Under the pieces are notes generated by a model, which saw nothing but the letters and a program-made list of their open reading frames with translations, did not search any database and was not told the origin of the DNA. From NCBI RefSeq assembly GCF_024345395.1, contig NZ_JAGQBA010000001.1, positions 496,001 to 560,000 on the forward strand: a stretch of 64,000 nucleotides of DNA, read 5' to 3'. Position numbers and translations under genes: made by a program. The stretch comes from Cyanobium sp. Tous-M-B4. GTDB taxonomy: Bacteria > Cyanobacteriota > Cyanobacteriia > PCC-6307 > Cyanobiaceae. Shown here one piece after another: positions 35,920 through 43,703 of the stretch. The stretch's first letter is position 1, and the number at the start of each line of letters is the position of its first letter.

Positions 35920-35984
35920 GATCAAGGGCAGATGGGCCGGACGGTAGCTATGAAGACAGCAGGGCGCATCCCAGTTGTGAAGCT

Positions 35985-36503
35985 TTGAACGATGCCGCTC
36001 CGCTGCTCTGGTGGCTTTGCCTGGGTATTCAGGCGTTAGCGATCCCGGGTGCGTTGTTGCCCGTACTGCCGGGACTGGCCTTGCTGCCCCTGGGGGCGCT
36101 GCTGTGGATCTGGGCGGTCGGCTGGAGTGCGGGCTGGCCGTCGCTGCTGCTAGCGCTAGTGCTGCTGGTGCTCGGCTGGGGTGCCGAGGCCCTGGGCTTG
36201 GTGCTTGGTCCAGCCAAGCTGCAGGCCAGTCGTTGGGCGGGTTTGGGCGCTGGACTGGGCTTGCTGGTGGGCCTGCTCGGGCTGCTGCCGGCCCTGCCCG
36301 TTGGTGGCCCCCTGCTGGGCCTGCTGTTGGGCCCCTTTCTGGGGGCGAGCCTGGCCCAGTGGCTGGCGGCCCGCGGTGGCCTGGGCAGGGCGCTGCAGGT
36401 GGGGTTGGCGGTGCTGGTGGGGATGCTGGTGAGCAGGTTGGCTCAAGCCCTGTTGGGCGTGGTGGGGGTGCTGGGCTTTATTGCGCTGACGCGCGGAGCT
36501 TGA
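35985..36503 (+). CDS. DUF456-family membrane protein
   Basis: 172 residues, almost entirely hydrophobic. IPGALLPVLPGLALLPLGALLWIW carries the Pro-Gly-Leu loop of DUF456. GLVLGPAKLQASRWAGLGAGLGLLVGLLGLL and GPLLGLLLGPFLGASLAQWLAARG continue the glycine-rich pattern. Start is TTG 35985, since the nearby GTG and ATG frames stop at once. The role of DUF456 is unknown; integral membrane localisation is clear. Convergent with the cysteine desulfurase gene. Confidence 0.75.
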   Translation: MNDAAPLLWWLCLGIQALAIPGALLPVLPGLALLPLGALLWIWAVGWSAGWPSLLLALVLLVLGWGAEALGLVLGPAKLQASRWAGLGAGLGLLVGLLGLLPALPVGGPLLGLLLGPFLGASLAQWLAARGGLGRALQVGLAVLVGMLVSRLAQALLGVVGVLGFIALTRGA

Positions 36504-36519
36504 TGGCTGACTTGTGCCC

Positions 36520-37668
36520 TCAGCGCAGCTCCCGCACCGCGGCCGCAACTGTTTCAATTGCCAGGGCGATCTCGACATCGCTGCTGCCCCGCCCCAGCCC
36601 GAAGCGGATCGAGGCGGCCGCCTGATGACGACTGCGGCCCAGGGCGGCCAGCACGTGGGAGGGGGAGCCCTGGCTGCAGGCCGAGCCGCTGCTCACGGCG
36701 AGCCGCTGGCGCAGCAGTCGGTGCAGGCGCGTGCCATCCACTCCTTGCACCGTCACGTTCAGGTTGTGGGCCAAGCGGGGTGCGCCATCGCCAGACAGCC
36801 CGCCGCCGTTGAGCTCTATCCCGCCGAGGTCGCGCAGGCCCTCCCAGAGCTGGTTCCGCAGGTCCCCCAGCCGCCCGTCCCGCTCCTCCCGATCAGCCTC
36901 AGCCCCCAGCAGCGCTTGGCCCAGCCCCACCACCAGGGGCACCGGCAGGGTGCCGGCCCGGCGGCCATCCTGCTGGCCGCCACCATGGAGCTGGGCAGCC
37001 AGCTGGAGCCCCGGGCGCACAAGCAGGGCCCCTACCCCTTTGGGTCCATAAAACTTGTGGCCACTGAGGCTGAGCAGGTCGATGCCCAGCTCTTCGATGG
37101 CAAGGGGGATGTGGCCGGCAGCCTGGGCCGCGTCCACATGCAGCAGCACTCCCCGCTGCCGGCAGAGGGCGGCGATAGCGGCAAGGGGCTGGAGCACGCC
37201 GATTTCATTGTTGGCGGCCATCACGCTCAGCAGCAGCACGTCGTCGCCGAGGACCGCCTCCAGCTGGGTCAGATCCACCAGGCCATTGGGCTGGATGGGC
37301 ACCAGGCTCACCGGAAACCCATGGCGCGCCAGGTAGGCCAGGGGGTCGAGCACGGCCCGGTGTTCGCTCACCAGGCTCACCAGTCGCCGCCGGGGGTTGC
37401 CAGCCGCCAGGGCCGCTTCGCACACCCCCTTGAGGGCCAGGTTGTTGGCTTCGGTGGCGCCGCTGGTGAAGATCACGGTTTCGGCGCTGCTGCCCAGCAC
37501 TCGGGCCAGCTGGCCCCGGGCCCGCTCCACGGCGGCGGCAGCTTCCAGGGCCGGGCGATAAAGGCGGTTGGCTGGGTTGGCGCAGTGCTCGCTCCACCAG
37601 GGCGCCATCGCCGCCACCACCGCCGGATCGCAGGGAGTGGTGGCGTGATGGTCGAGGTAGGCGAGCAT
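36520..37668 (-). CDS. Cysteine desulfurase (NifS/IscS family)
   Basis: Moves sulfur from cysteine to acceptors for Fe-S clusters or thiolation. 382 residues, PLP fold type I. It has LAYLDHHATTPCDP, TSGATEANNLALKG, SEHRAVLDPL, VMAANNEIGVLQPL, VDAAQAAGHIPL, SLSGHKFYGPKGVGALLV (PLP Lys) and SSGSACSQGSPSHVL (active-site Cys loop). ATG 37668 is the family start; ATG 37689 and longer upstream extensions overlap the divergent secreted-protein gene. NifS versus IscS class cannot be settled by eye. Confidence 0.92.
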   Translation of the reverse strand: MLAYLDHHATTPCDPAVVAAMAPWWSEHCANPANRLYRPALEAAAAVERARGQLARVLGSSAETVIFTSGATEANNLALKGVCEAALAAGNPRRRLVSLVSEHRAVLDPLAYLARHGFPVSLVPIQPNGLVDLTQLEAVLGDDVLLLSVMAANNEIGVLQPLAAIAALCRQRGVLLHVDAAQAAGHIPLAIEELGIDLLSLSGHKFYGPKGVGALLVRPGLQLAAQLHGGGQQDGRRAGTLPVPLVVGLGQALLGAEADREERDGRLGDLRNQLWEGLRDLGGIELNGGGLSGDGAPRLAHNLNVTVQGVDGTRLHRLLRQRLAVSSGSACSQGSPSHVLAALGRSRHQAAASIRFGLGRGSSDVEIALAIETVAAAVRELR

Positions 37669-37687
37669 GGGTTGCTTGCAGGCTTCC

Positions 37688-38188
37688 ATGTTGCCAACCA
37701 GAACCCTATTGCTGGTGGCCCTTGCAGCGCTGCTGGCGCCACCCAGCTGGGCCGAGGGCGGCGGGGTGCGGCCCGAGGATGCCCGGCCGCCGGGACTGCT
37801 GCTGCTGCAGGAGCGCCCCGGCCTGGGCGGCAAGCAGGCGATTGGTATTTATGGGGCCGTGGCTGATGCCAAGGTTCCCGGCCTGTGGCGCATCAAGCTT
37901 TGGGATGAGCAGCCCAACGACGTCAAGGTGCGCAGCGAAACCATCCGCTGCAGCCCTTCAGCGCCGATGCGGGTTACCAGCGATGGCGTCAATTTCTACG
38001 TGCGAGAGCTGAACCCCGGCGGAGCGATTACGACCGCCAATCGCATCGACCACCTGGTGTGGTGGGCCACCTGCTTCCCCGAGCAAGCCGGCAAGGATCC
38101 AGCGGGCCTGGGGCCCCTGGCCCGCCAGCTCGGCTACGGCGGCAGCCTGCGGGAATCCGAGCAGATCTTGCCTGGACGCTCCCGCTGA
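37688..38188 (+). CDS. Secreted protein, unknown function
   Basis: 166 residues. Signal peptide LPTRTLLLVALAALLAPPSWAEG with AxA-like cleavage near 23. The mature part has two Cys (IRCSPSAP, WATCFPEQAG), a possible disulfide, and YGAVADAKVPGLWRIKLWDEQPN. No known domain recognised. Start ATG 37688, about 20 bp from the divergent cysteine desulfurase start, so the promoters must overlap the coding ends. Likely periplasmic. Confidence 0.7.
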   Translation: MLPTRTLLLVALAALLAPPSWAEGGGVRPEDARPPGLLLLQERPGLGGKQAIGIYGAVADAKVPGLWRIKLWDEQPNDVKVRSETIRCSPSAPMRVTSDGVNFYVRELNPGGAITTANRIDHLVWWATCFPEQAGKDPAGLGPLARQLGYGGSLRESEQILPGRSR

Positions 38189-38228
38189 GCGCCTGCAGAC
38201 TTGTCCCTGCCGACTGGAGACCTGCAGA

Positions 38229-38966
38229 GTGGCCGCCATGAACCCAGATCTGACCCCGGCCCAGGAACCAGAAGTGACGCCCGTGCGCCTGCTGCTGGTC
38301 GATGACGAGCCCGGCCTGCGCACCGCTGTAAAGGCCTATCTGGAAGACGAGGGCTTCGCGGTGACCACCGCCAACGATGGTGAGGAGGGCTGGGCCGTGG
38401 CCCAGGAGATGCTGCCTGACGTCATCCTTAGCGACGTGATGATGCCCCGCCTCGATGGCTACGGGCTGCTCCAGAAGTTGCGGGCCGACGAGCGCCTGGG
38501 TGGCACGCCGGTGATCTTCCTCACCGCCAAGGGCATGACGGCCGATCGCGTCACCGGCTTCCAGGCTGGCTGCGACGACTACATCCCCAAACCCTTTGAC
38601 CCGGACGAGTTGGTGGCCCGGGTCCACAACGTCGTCAAGCGCCAGCAGCGGCTTCTGGCGGAGGCGGCCCGCTTCGCTGATGCCGATATCGGCCAGCTGT
38701 CCAAGCAGATCACCGAAATCCGTTCCCTGCTCGCCACGGGCAGTGCCAAGAAGCCAGCCAGCGCGCCCGAGCATGTGTTCACGCCGCGGGAGGCCAGCGT
38801 GTTGCAGCTGGTGGCCGAGGGGATGATGAATAAAGAAATCGCCCGGCGACTGGAAACCTCGATCCGCAACGTCGAGAAATATGTCAGCCGGCTATTCATC
38901 AAGACCGGCACCGCCAGCCGCACCGAACTGGTGCGCTACGCCCTCGAGCACGGGCTTGTTGACTGA
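38229..38966 (+). CDS. NarL-type response regulator (REC plus LuxR HTH)
   Basis: 245 residues. The receiver has LLLVDDEPGLRTAV (acidic pocket), VILSDVMMPRLDGYGLL with phospho-acceptor Asp near 65, FLTAKG and DDYIPKPFDPDEL (Lys). A ~45-residue linker leads to FTPREASVLQLVAEGMMNKEIARRL, a LuxR-type HTH. It resembles Ycf29/NarL-type cyanobacterial regulators; the cognate kinase is not in the window. GTG 38229 follows GGAGA by about 8 bases; ATG 38238 is the alternative. It overlaps the pseudouridine synthase frame slightly. Confidence 0.88.
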   Translation: MAAMNPDLTPAQEPEVTPVRLLLVDDEPGLRTAVKAYLEDEGFAVTTANDGEEGWAVAQEMLPDVILSDVMMPRLDGYGLLQKLRADERLGGTPVIFLTAKGMTADRVTGFQAGCDDYIPKPFDPDELVARVHNVVKRQQRLLAEAARFADADIGQLSKQITEIRSLLATGSAKKPASAPEHVFTPREASVLQLVAEGMMNKEIARRLETSIRNVEKYVSRLFIKTGTASRTELVRYALEHGLVD

Positions 38967-39972
38967 ACCGGTCTTGTCGACTGAGAAAGTTTTTTCGACT
39001 TTTTCGACCGAACCAGCCTGGTTGGCGCCTGCCCTCAATGGCGGCTTCGCCTACAGGGATCGCATCGCCCCCAGGGCCGCCGGCCAGAGCGTCAGTGCTT
39101 TTTATGCCGGTTGCTATCGCCATTCAACGCCTACTGATTGGCTGCAGCGCCTCGCCGCCGGGGAGATCTACAGGAACGGCCTGCAGCTTCAGGCCGATGT
39201 GGCCCTCGCAGCCGGAGATCAGCTGATCTGGCATCGGCCCCACTGGCAGGAGGCGGCCGTGCCGGTGTTGCCCAGCCCCCTGTTCGACAACGGCGACCTG
39301 CTGGTGTTCAACAAGCCCAGCGGTTTGCCGGTGCTGCCGGCCGGTGGCTTCCTGGAGCACACCCTGCTGGCCCAGCTGCAGGCCCGCTGGCCTGAGGCCC
39401 GGCCCGTGCACCGCCTGGGCCGCTTCACCTCCGGCCTGCTGGTGTGTGCCCGCCTTCCCGCCAGCCGCGCCTGGCTCAGTGCCCTGCTGCGGGAGAGCAC
39501 GGCGCAACGCCGCTGCACCAAGACCTACAGGGCCCTGCTTCAGCCGCCCGCCCCCGGCTCGCCTCTGCTGGCGCTGGAGCCCGACCAGCAGCTCAGCCTC
39601 ACCACGCCGATTGGTCGCTGTCCCCATACCCGGCTGGGGACCATATGGGCCGCGGCTCCGGCGGATCCGGTTGCCCTGCCGGCCCGCAGCGAATTGCGCC
39701 TGCTGGAGCGAGGCGAGCGGGCCTGGCTGGTGGAGGTCACGATCGCTACGGGGCGCCCCCACCAGATCCGCATCCACACCGCGGCCGCCGGGGCGCCCCT
39801 GCTGGGCGATCCGCTCTACGCCCCGGGCGGCTTGGCCTCGGAGCAGGCCCTGCCAGGCGATGGTGGCTACCACCTGCATGCCCACAGGCTGCAGTTGGTC
39901 TGCCCCGATGGCGACCTGCTTGCGCTGGAGGCGCCGTTGCCCGCAGCCCTGCGCGGAGCTGCTGATGGCTGA
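38959..39972 (+). CDS. RluA-family pseudouridine synthase-like protein lacking the usual catalytic Asp
   Basis: 337 residues. It has LLVFNKPSGLPVLPAGG, PVHRLGRFTSGLLVCAR at about 149-165, and VEVTIATGRPHQIRIHTAAAGAPLLGDPLY, which are RluA-family blocks. The usual HRLD is HRLG, with Gly154 in place of the catalytic Asp. An S4-like region (WLQRLAAGEIYRNG) is short. The N-terminus (VLSTEKVFSTFSTEP) is low-complexity. TTG 38959 chosen, overlapping the regulator's stop; downstream TTGs are possible. alkB overlaps its end by 8 bp. Activity is uncertain. Confidence 0.8.
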   Translation: MTEPVLSTEKVFSTFSTEPAWLAPALNGGFAYRDRIAPRAAGQSVSAFYAGCYRHSTPTDWLQRLAAGEIYRNGLQLQADVALAAGDQLIWHRPHWQEAAVPVLPSPLFDNGDLLVFNKPSGLPVLPAGGFLEHTLLAQLQARWPEARPVHRLGRFTSGLLVCARLPASRAWLSALLRESTAQRRCTKTYRALLQPPAPGSPLLALEPDQQLSLTTPIGRCPHTRLGTIWAAAPADPVALPARSELRLLERGERAWLVEVTIATGRPHQIRIHTAAAGAPLLGDPLYAPGGLASEQALPGDGGYHLHAHRLQLVCPDGDLLALEAPLPAALRGAADG

Positions 39973-40609
39973 AGTTCAAGCTCCGGGCCTGCACCTGCGC
40001 CACTGGCCGGCCTGGCTGGCGCCCAGCGCCGCGGCTGAGCTGCTGGAGCGCCTGCAGCTCGAGGTGCCCTGGAAGCAGGAGGCGATCACGATTTACGGCC
40101 GCCGCCACCTGCTGCCGCGGCTCACCTGCTGGATGGCCGATCCCGGCTGCGGCTACAGCTACAGCGGCCTGGCCAACGTGATTGAGCCCTGGTCGCCGGC
40201 TGCCGCCGAGCTGCGCGAGGCCCTGCAGATGCTCACGGGTTGGCGCTTCAACTCCTTGCTGCTCAATCGCTACCGCGACGGCCGCGATGCCATGGGCTGG
40301 CATGCGGACGATGAACCTGAGCTCGAGCCCACCGCCCCGATCGCCTCCCTCAGCCTCGGCGCCTCCCGCGACTTCCGCCTGCGGCCCCAGCCCAGCCCGC
40401 GCCACCGCGCCGCCGTCGTCTCCGGTGCCTGCCCGTCGCCTGCTGGTTTTGGCGACTGCACCCCGTTCAACATTCCGTTGCACAACGGCGACTTGCTGTT
40501 GATGGAGCCCCCCACCCAGTTGTGGTGGCAGCATGCCCTGCCGCGCCGGCTGCGGCTGCAGCAGCAGCGCCTCAACCTGACGTTTCGGGTGGTGCGCCCA
40601 GTTGCATAG
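39965..40609 (+). CDS. alkB: AlkB-family Fe(II)/2-oxoglutarate dioxygenase
   Basis: 214 residues. Predicted oxidative demethylase for alkylated DNA or RNA bases. FNSLLLNRYRDGRDAMGWHADDEPEL supplies the first His and Asp iron ligands (HxD). QHALPRRLRLQQQRLNLTFR supplies the distal His and the 2-oxoglutarate-binding Arg. PRLTCWMADPGCGYSYSG is the nucleotide-lid region. It is closer to ALKBH2/3-type short forms by motif. ATG 39965 overlaps the pseudouridine synthase stop. Its 3' end faces the first copy of the chlM end repeat. Confidence 0.9.
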   Translation: MAEVQAPGLHLRHWPAWLAPSAAAELLERLQLEVPWKQEAITIYGRRHLLPRLTCWMADPGCGYSYSGLANVIEPWSPAAAELREALQMLTGWRFNSLLLNRYRDGRDAMGWHADDEPELEPTAPIASLSLGASRDFRLRPQPSPRHRAAVVSGACPSPAGFGDCTPFNIPLHNGDLLLMEPPTQLWWQHALPRRLRLQQQRLNLTFRVVRPVA

Positions 40610-40615
40610 GGCTGC

Positions 40616-40639
40616 TCAGGCCCGCTCGAAGGCGATCAG
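40616..40639. repeat. Left copy of 24-bp repeat flanking hicBA (duplicated chlM 3' end)
   Basis: A perfect 24-bp match (begins TCAGGCCCGCTC, ends GGCGATCAG) to 41174-41197. It lies 6 bp after the alkB stop and includes the hicA stop codon. It reproduces the last eight codons of chlM (LIAFERA-stop), implying that chlM once ended here. Confidence 0.9.
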
Positions 40640-40881
40640 GTATCCAGCGCTTGGATCAGCGAGTCCAGATTGGTGCCAACTTGATTGGCCACGTCCTTGA
40701 GGATCTGTCGGAGTGTGCCCACACGCAAAGGTTTATGGGCGGGGATGGTGAGGTGTTGCTGCCCATTCGGCAGCAGGCGAGTGAGTCGCATGTGGCTGCC
40801 ACTATGTCGGGTCACGGCATAGCCAAATCGGGCTAACCGCCGCGCTAGTTCTGCACCATCGAGATCACGGGGGATCTTCAC
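40636..40881 (-). CDS. hicA: HicA-family toxin (mRNA interferase)
   Basis: 81 residues, YcfA/HicA fold. KIPRDLDGAELARRLARFGYAVTRHSGSHMRLTRL shows the family strand-helix and the Gly-Ser-His catalytic His (GSHMRLT). PNGQQHLTIPAHKPLRVGTLRQILKDV is the second conserved block. GTG 40881 overlaps the hicB stop (GTGA), fitting antitoxin-first order. The stop codon lies in the left 24-bp repeat. Likely cleaves mRNA when HicB is lost. Confidence 0.88.
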   Translation of the reverse strand: MKIPRDLDGAELARRLARFGYAVTRHSGSHMRLTRLLPNGQQHLTIPAHKPLRVGTLRQILKDVANQVGTNLDSLIQALDT

Positions 40882-41084
40882 AGGGCCAGCAGTTCCTGGC
40901 GCACGTGATGAAGCCGTATCAACGGGGGCGCATCACCCTCCTCAAAGTGGCAGTGCACGGCATCACGAATCTCTTGATGCAGCTGCTCCAAATCCTCCGC
41001 CTCTGTGTGAATCGAACTGCCAACGGCGTTGGCTCGGAATGACCCGTCCTCGGCTTCTTCCACGACAAAAAGAATTTCGTTCAT
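40878..41084 (-). CDS. hicB: HicB-like antitoxin, short form
   Basis: 68 residues. EILFVVEEAEDGSFRANAVGSSIHTEAEDLEQLHQEIRDAV is the HicB RNase-H-like core that binds HicA. The normal DNA-binding C-terminus (RHH or HTH) is absent, so autorepression is less likely. ATG 41084. It overlaps hicA by 4 bp. A TGCCA...TGGCA inverted repeat at 41107-41126 lies upstream and might be an operator for another regulator. Confidence 0.82.
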   Translation of the reverse strand: MNEILFVVEEAEDGSFRANAVGSSIHTEAEDLEQLHQEIRDAVHCHFEEGDAPPLIRLHHVRQELLAL

Positions 41085-41106
41085 CGCGTTTTTGCCCGGT
41101 GCCCTC

Positions 41107-41126
41107 TGCCAAGCAAAAGTCTGGCA
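41107..41126. promoter_or_regulatory. Inverted repeat upstream of hicB
   Basis: TGCCA at 41107-41111 and TGGCA at 41122-41126, centred in the 89-bp gap between hicB and chlM. It might be an operator for the module, but HicB here lacks a DNA-binding domain. Confidence 0.3.
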
Positions 41127-41173
41127 TCGAATCAGGGGGCTGGTTGGTCTGCGGGATTGCCCGCTTTGCGGGG

Positions 41174-41197
41174 TCAGGCCCGCTCGAAGGCGATCAG
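41174..41197. repeat. Right copy of 24-bp repeat, the actual chlM 3' end
   Basis: Perfect partner of 40616-40639, 558 bp apart. It codes for the final Leu-Ile-Ala-Phe-Glu-Arg-Ala and stop of the intact chlM. A short GC hairpin (CCCGC-TTT-GCGGG, about 41158-41172) lies right after the chlM stop. Confidence 0.9.
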
Positions 41198-41887
41198 CCT
41201 TGAGAAGTAAAAGGGCGCCTGGTTGAGGCTGCGGCGCATGGGCTTGAAGCCGGCTTTGGCGGCGGCGGCCACGATGCCCGCCTCGCGCAGGGTGTAGGCG
41301 CGGGTGGTCTTGCTGGGGCCGGGGAACAGCTGGCCGATGCCCTTGAGCAGGGCCAGCAGCGGCGTGTAGGGGGCAAAGCTCACGATCAGGTGGCGCTCGG
41401 CCATCGAGGCCAGGTGGCGCACCATCTCCTCGGCAGGGGCCTGGGGGTAGTGGATGAACACGTCCAGGCAGATCACCGTGTCGTAGCGGCCCTCGAGGCT
41501 CTCGAGATCGGAGGCCAGGAAGCTGATCTGACCTGGCTTGGCGCCCAGTTCACCAGCGCGGCGCTGGGCTTCTTGCACCATCGCAGCGGAGAGGTCGGAG
41601 GCGGCGATAGAGCCCGCACCCAGCTGGGCCAAAGGCAGCGTCAGGCTGCCTACGCCGCAGCCGGCATCACAGAAGCTGCGGCTCTCCAATCCGCCCTGCT
41701 CCTGCAGCCAGGCCAGCACGTTGTCCACTGTTTTTTGGTGGCCGATGCGGATGTTGCGCTGTACCCGGTTGACGTCGTCGCTGTCGCTGTAGATGCGATT
41801 CCAGCGCTCAAAGCCGGTGGTTTCGAAGTAGCCCTTCACCTCGAGTTTTTCGGCCTGGTTGGCTTCCAGTAGCTGGTCGGGGGCCAT
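41174..41887 (-). CDS. chlM: Magnesium-protoporphyrin IX methyltransferase
   Basis: Methylates the C13 propionate of Mg-protoporphyrin IX in chlorophyll synthesis. 237 residues from ATG 41887. It begins KGYFETTGFERWNRIYSDSDDVNRVQ, typical of ChlM. FCDAGCGVGSLTLPLA is the SAM-binding loop, then AASDLSAAMVQEAQRRA, DTVICLDVFIHYPQ and SFAPYTPLLALLKGIGQLFPGPSKTTRAYTL. It ends LIAFERA. Its 3' end is duplicated beyond the hicBA insert. Chlorophyll-specific, so it supports a phototroph. Confidence 0.95.
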   Translation of the reverse strand: MAPDQLLEANQAEKLEVKGYFETTGFERWNRIYSDSDDVNRVQRNIRIGHQKTVDNVLAWLQEQGGLESRSFCDAGCGVGSLTLPLAQLGAGSIAASDLSAAMVQEAQRRAGELGAKPGQISFLASDLESLEGRYDTVICLDVFIHYPQAPAEEMVRHLASMAERHLIVSFAPYTPLLALLKGIGQLFPGPSKTTRAYTLREAGIVAAAAKAGFKPMRRSLNQAPFYFSRLIAFERA

Positions 41888-41913
41888 GGGGATATCCGGT
41901 CGTGGCGCGGATC

Positions 41914-43083
41914 CTAGGGAGTGACTTCTGCTCCGGGCCGCTGCCAGCTGAGCCCGGCGGGCCCCTCCTGCCAGCGCAGGGTTTCCGCTAGGGGCATGCC
42001 CAGCAGCATCTGGTCGAGGCTGCGGTCATCGCCCAGCACCCGCCGGGGCAGCACGGTGGCCGCGGCGATGGCCCGGGCCGGCTCACCGGTCCACTGGGCC
42101 AGGCGCCGCACCCCCTCCAGCAGCGGCAGGGTGACGCCGGCCAGGGTGCCGTCTTCCAGCCGGCAGCTGCCGTCGGCCACGATCAGCAAGCGCTCATCCC
42201 AGCGGTGCTGGCCTTCGCCGAGGCCGTAGGGGGCCAGGGCATCGCTCACCAGCACTACCTGCTCTGGAGCCAGCCGCTGCAGCAGCACCGCCATGGTGGG
42301 GGCCACGTGCACCCCATCGGCGATCAGGCCGATTGCCACATCCCCCCGCAGGGCGGCAGCCGCCACCGGCCCTGGCGCGCGCCGGTGCATGTCAGGCATG
42401 GCGTTGAAGGCATGGGTGAGCATCGTCACCCCGGCAGCGAAGGCGGCGTGGCTCTGGGCTTCCGTGGCCGCGCTATGGCCCAGGCTCACCACGATTCCCC
42501 GCTCGGCCAGGGCGGTGATCACGGCGCCAGCCCCCTCCAGTTCCGGGGCCAGGGTCACCAGGTCGATGTCGCTTTCAAAGCCGTCGATGCGCTGCAGCAG
42601 GGCGGCCAGGCTGGGGGCAGCCAGGTGCTGGGCGGGATGGGCGCCCCGGCGACTTGGTTCAAGGAAGGGACCCTCAAGGTGGGCGCCCAGTAGCTGGCAG
42701 CGGCCCGGTTGGTGGGCTGCTCGCGCCTCTGCCAGCACGGCCAGGGCCTGGCGCAGGGGTGCAACGCCGCAGGTCACCAGGGTGGGGCAGATCGCTTCGA
42801 CACCATCGCGCCAGAGCAGCTCCAGCAGGGCCTCCAGCTGGGGGAGATCGGCCAACGTGAGCTCCGGAAAAGCCAGGCCCAGGCCGCCGTTGATCTGTAG
42901 ATCCACCCCGGCCGGGCTGAGCCAGTCGCCGTGCCAGTCGTCACCGGCGGCCCGGCTGCCGGCGGGCAAAGGCTCCACCAGGCTGATCAGATCGTCGTCG
43001 TCAAGGCCGATGCGCCAGCGCTGGTTGGCGCCATGGCTGCAGCGCTGGGCCTGGGGCAGTCGCACATTGCTGAGCCAGCGCAT
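41914..43083 (-). CDS. nagA: N-acetylglucosamine-6-phosphate deacetylase
   Basis: Removes acetate from GlcNAc-6-P for amino-sugar recycling. 389 residues, amidohydrolase fold. Metal and substrate motifs are [15 protein letters not shown] (His, Glu), [13 protein letters not shown] (His), [15 protein letters not shown] (His) and [10 protein letters not shown] (Asp). VDLQINGG near residue 60 is the first strand end. ATG 43083 begins [10 protein letters not shown]; in-frame upstream Mets exist but run into the purE start. No nagB nearby. Confidence 0.9.
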   Translation of the reverse strand: MRWLSNVRLPQAQRCSHGANQRWRIGLDDDDLISLVEPLPAGSRAAGDDWHGDWLSPAGVDLQINGGLGLAFPELTLADLPQLEALLELLWRDGVEAICPTLVTCGVAPLRQALAVLAEARAAHQPGRCQLLGAHLEGPFLEPSRRGAHPAQHLAAPSLAALLQRIDGFESDIDLVTLAPELEGAGAVITALAERGIVVSLGHSAATEAQSHAAFAAGVTMLTHAFNAMPDMHRRAPGPVAAAALRGDVAIGLIADGVHVAPTMAVLLQRLAPEQVVLVSDALAPYGLGEGQHRWDERLLIVADGSCRLEDGTLAGVTLPLLEGVRRLAQWTGEPARAIAAATVLPRRVLGDDRSLDQMLLGMPLAETLRWQEGPAGLSWQRPGAEVTP

Positions 43084-43109
43084 GGGCAGAAGGGCCGCCA
43101 GACGGGACA

Positions 43110-43703
43110 ATGCCATTCTCCGCCTGCGGCCGTGTGGTTGCCTTCTCTTCTGCCGGACCGTCATCGGGATCGCCCCAAGCTGCCCCTGCACCCCAGGTGG
43201 CAGTGGTGATGGGTAGCGACTCAGACCTGCCCACCATGCAGCCGGCGGTGCAGGTGCTGGAGCAGTTTGGGGTGGCGGTAGAGGTGCGGGTGCTCTCGGC
43301 CCATCGCACTCCCCTGGAGATGGTGGAATTTGCCCAGATGGCCCGCGGGCGCGGCTTCAAGGTGATCGTCGCCGGCGCCGGCGGCGCCGCCCATCTGCCT
43401 GGCATGGTGGCGGCCCTCACCACCCTGCCGGTAATCGGCGTGCCGGTGCAAAGCCGGGCCCTATCGGGTGTGGATTCGCTCCATTCGATCGTGCAGATGC
43501 CCGCTGGTATCCCGGTGGCCACGGTGGCGATCGGTAATGGCCTCAACGCCGGCCTGCTGGCGGCGCAGATCCTGGCCACCGCTGATCCCCGCCTCGCCCA
43601 GGAGATCTCGGACTACCGCGATGGGTTGCACGGCCAGGTAACGGCCAAGGACACCCGGCTGCAGCAGCTGGGCAGCCGGGCTTACCTGGAGCAGATGGGC
43701 TGA
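43110..43703 (+). CDS. purE: N5-carboxyaminoimidazole ribonucleotide mutase (PurE)
   Basis: Converts N5-CAIR to CAIR in purine synthesis. 197 residues. [18 protein letters not shown] is the phosphate loop, then [16 protein letters not shown] (catalytic His), [29 protein letters not shown] and [18 protein letters not shown]. The N-terminal ~28 residues are variable, so the start (ATG 43110) is provisional. The stop overlaps the next start (TGATG). Confidence 0.93.
   Translation: MPFSACGRVVAFSSAGPSSGSPQAAPAPQVAVVMGSDSDLPTMQPAVQVLEQFGVAVEVRVLSAHRTPLEMVEFAQMARGRGFKVIVAGAGGAAHLPGMVAALTTLPVIGVPVQSRALSGVDSLHSIVQMPAGIPVATVAIGNGLNAGLLAAQILATADPRLAQEISDYRDGLHGQVTAKDTRLQQLGSRAYLEQMG

Noticed and set aside
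36514..37866. 450-codon open frame antisense to the cysteine desulfurase
   Set aside because: Composition is an antisense shadow; no family motif.
41158..41172. GC hairpin after chlM as an intrinsic terminator
   Set aside because: Only 5 bp and no U run; noted as a hairpin but not called a terminator.
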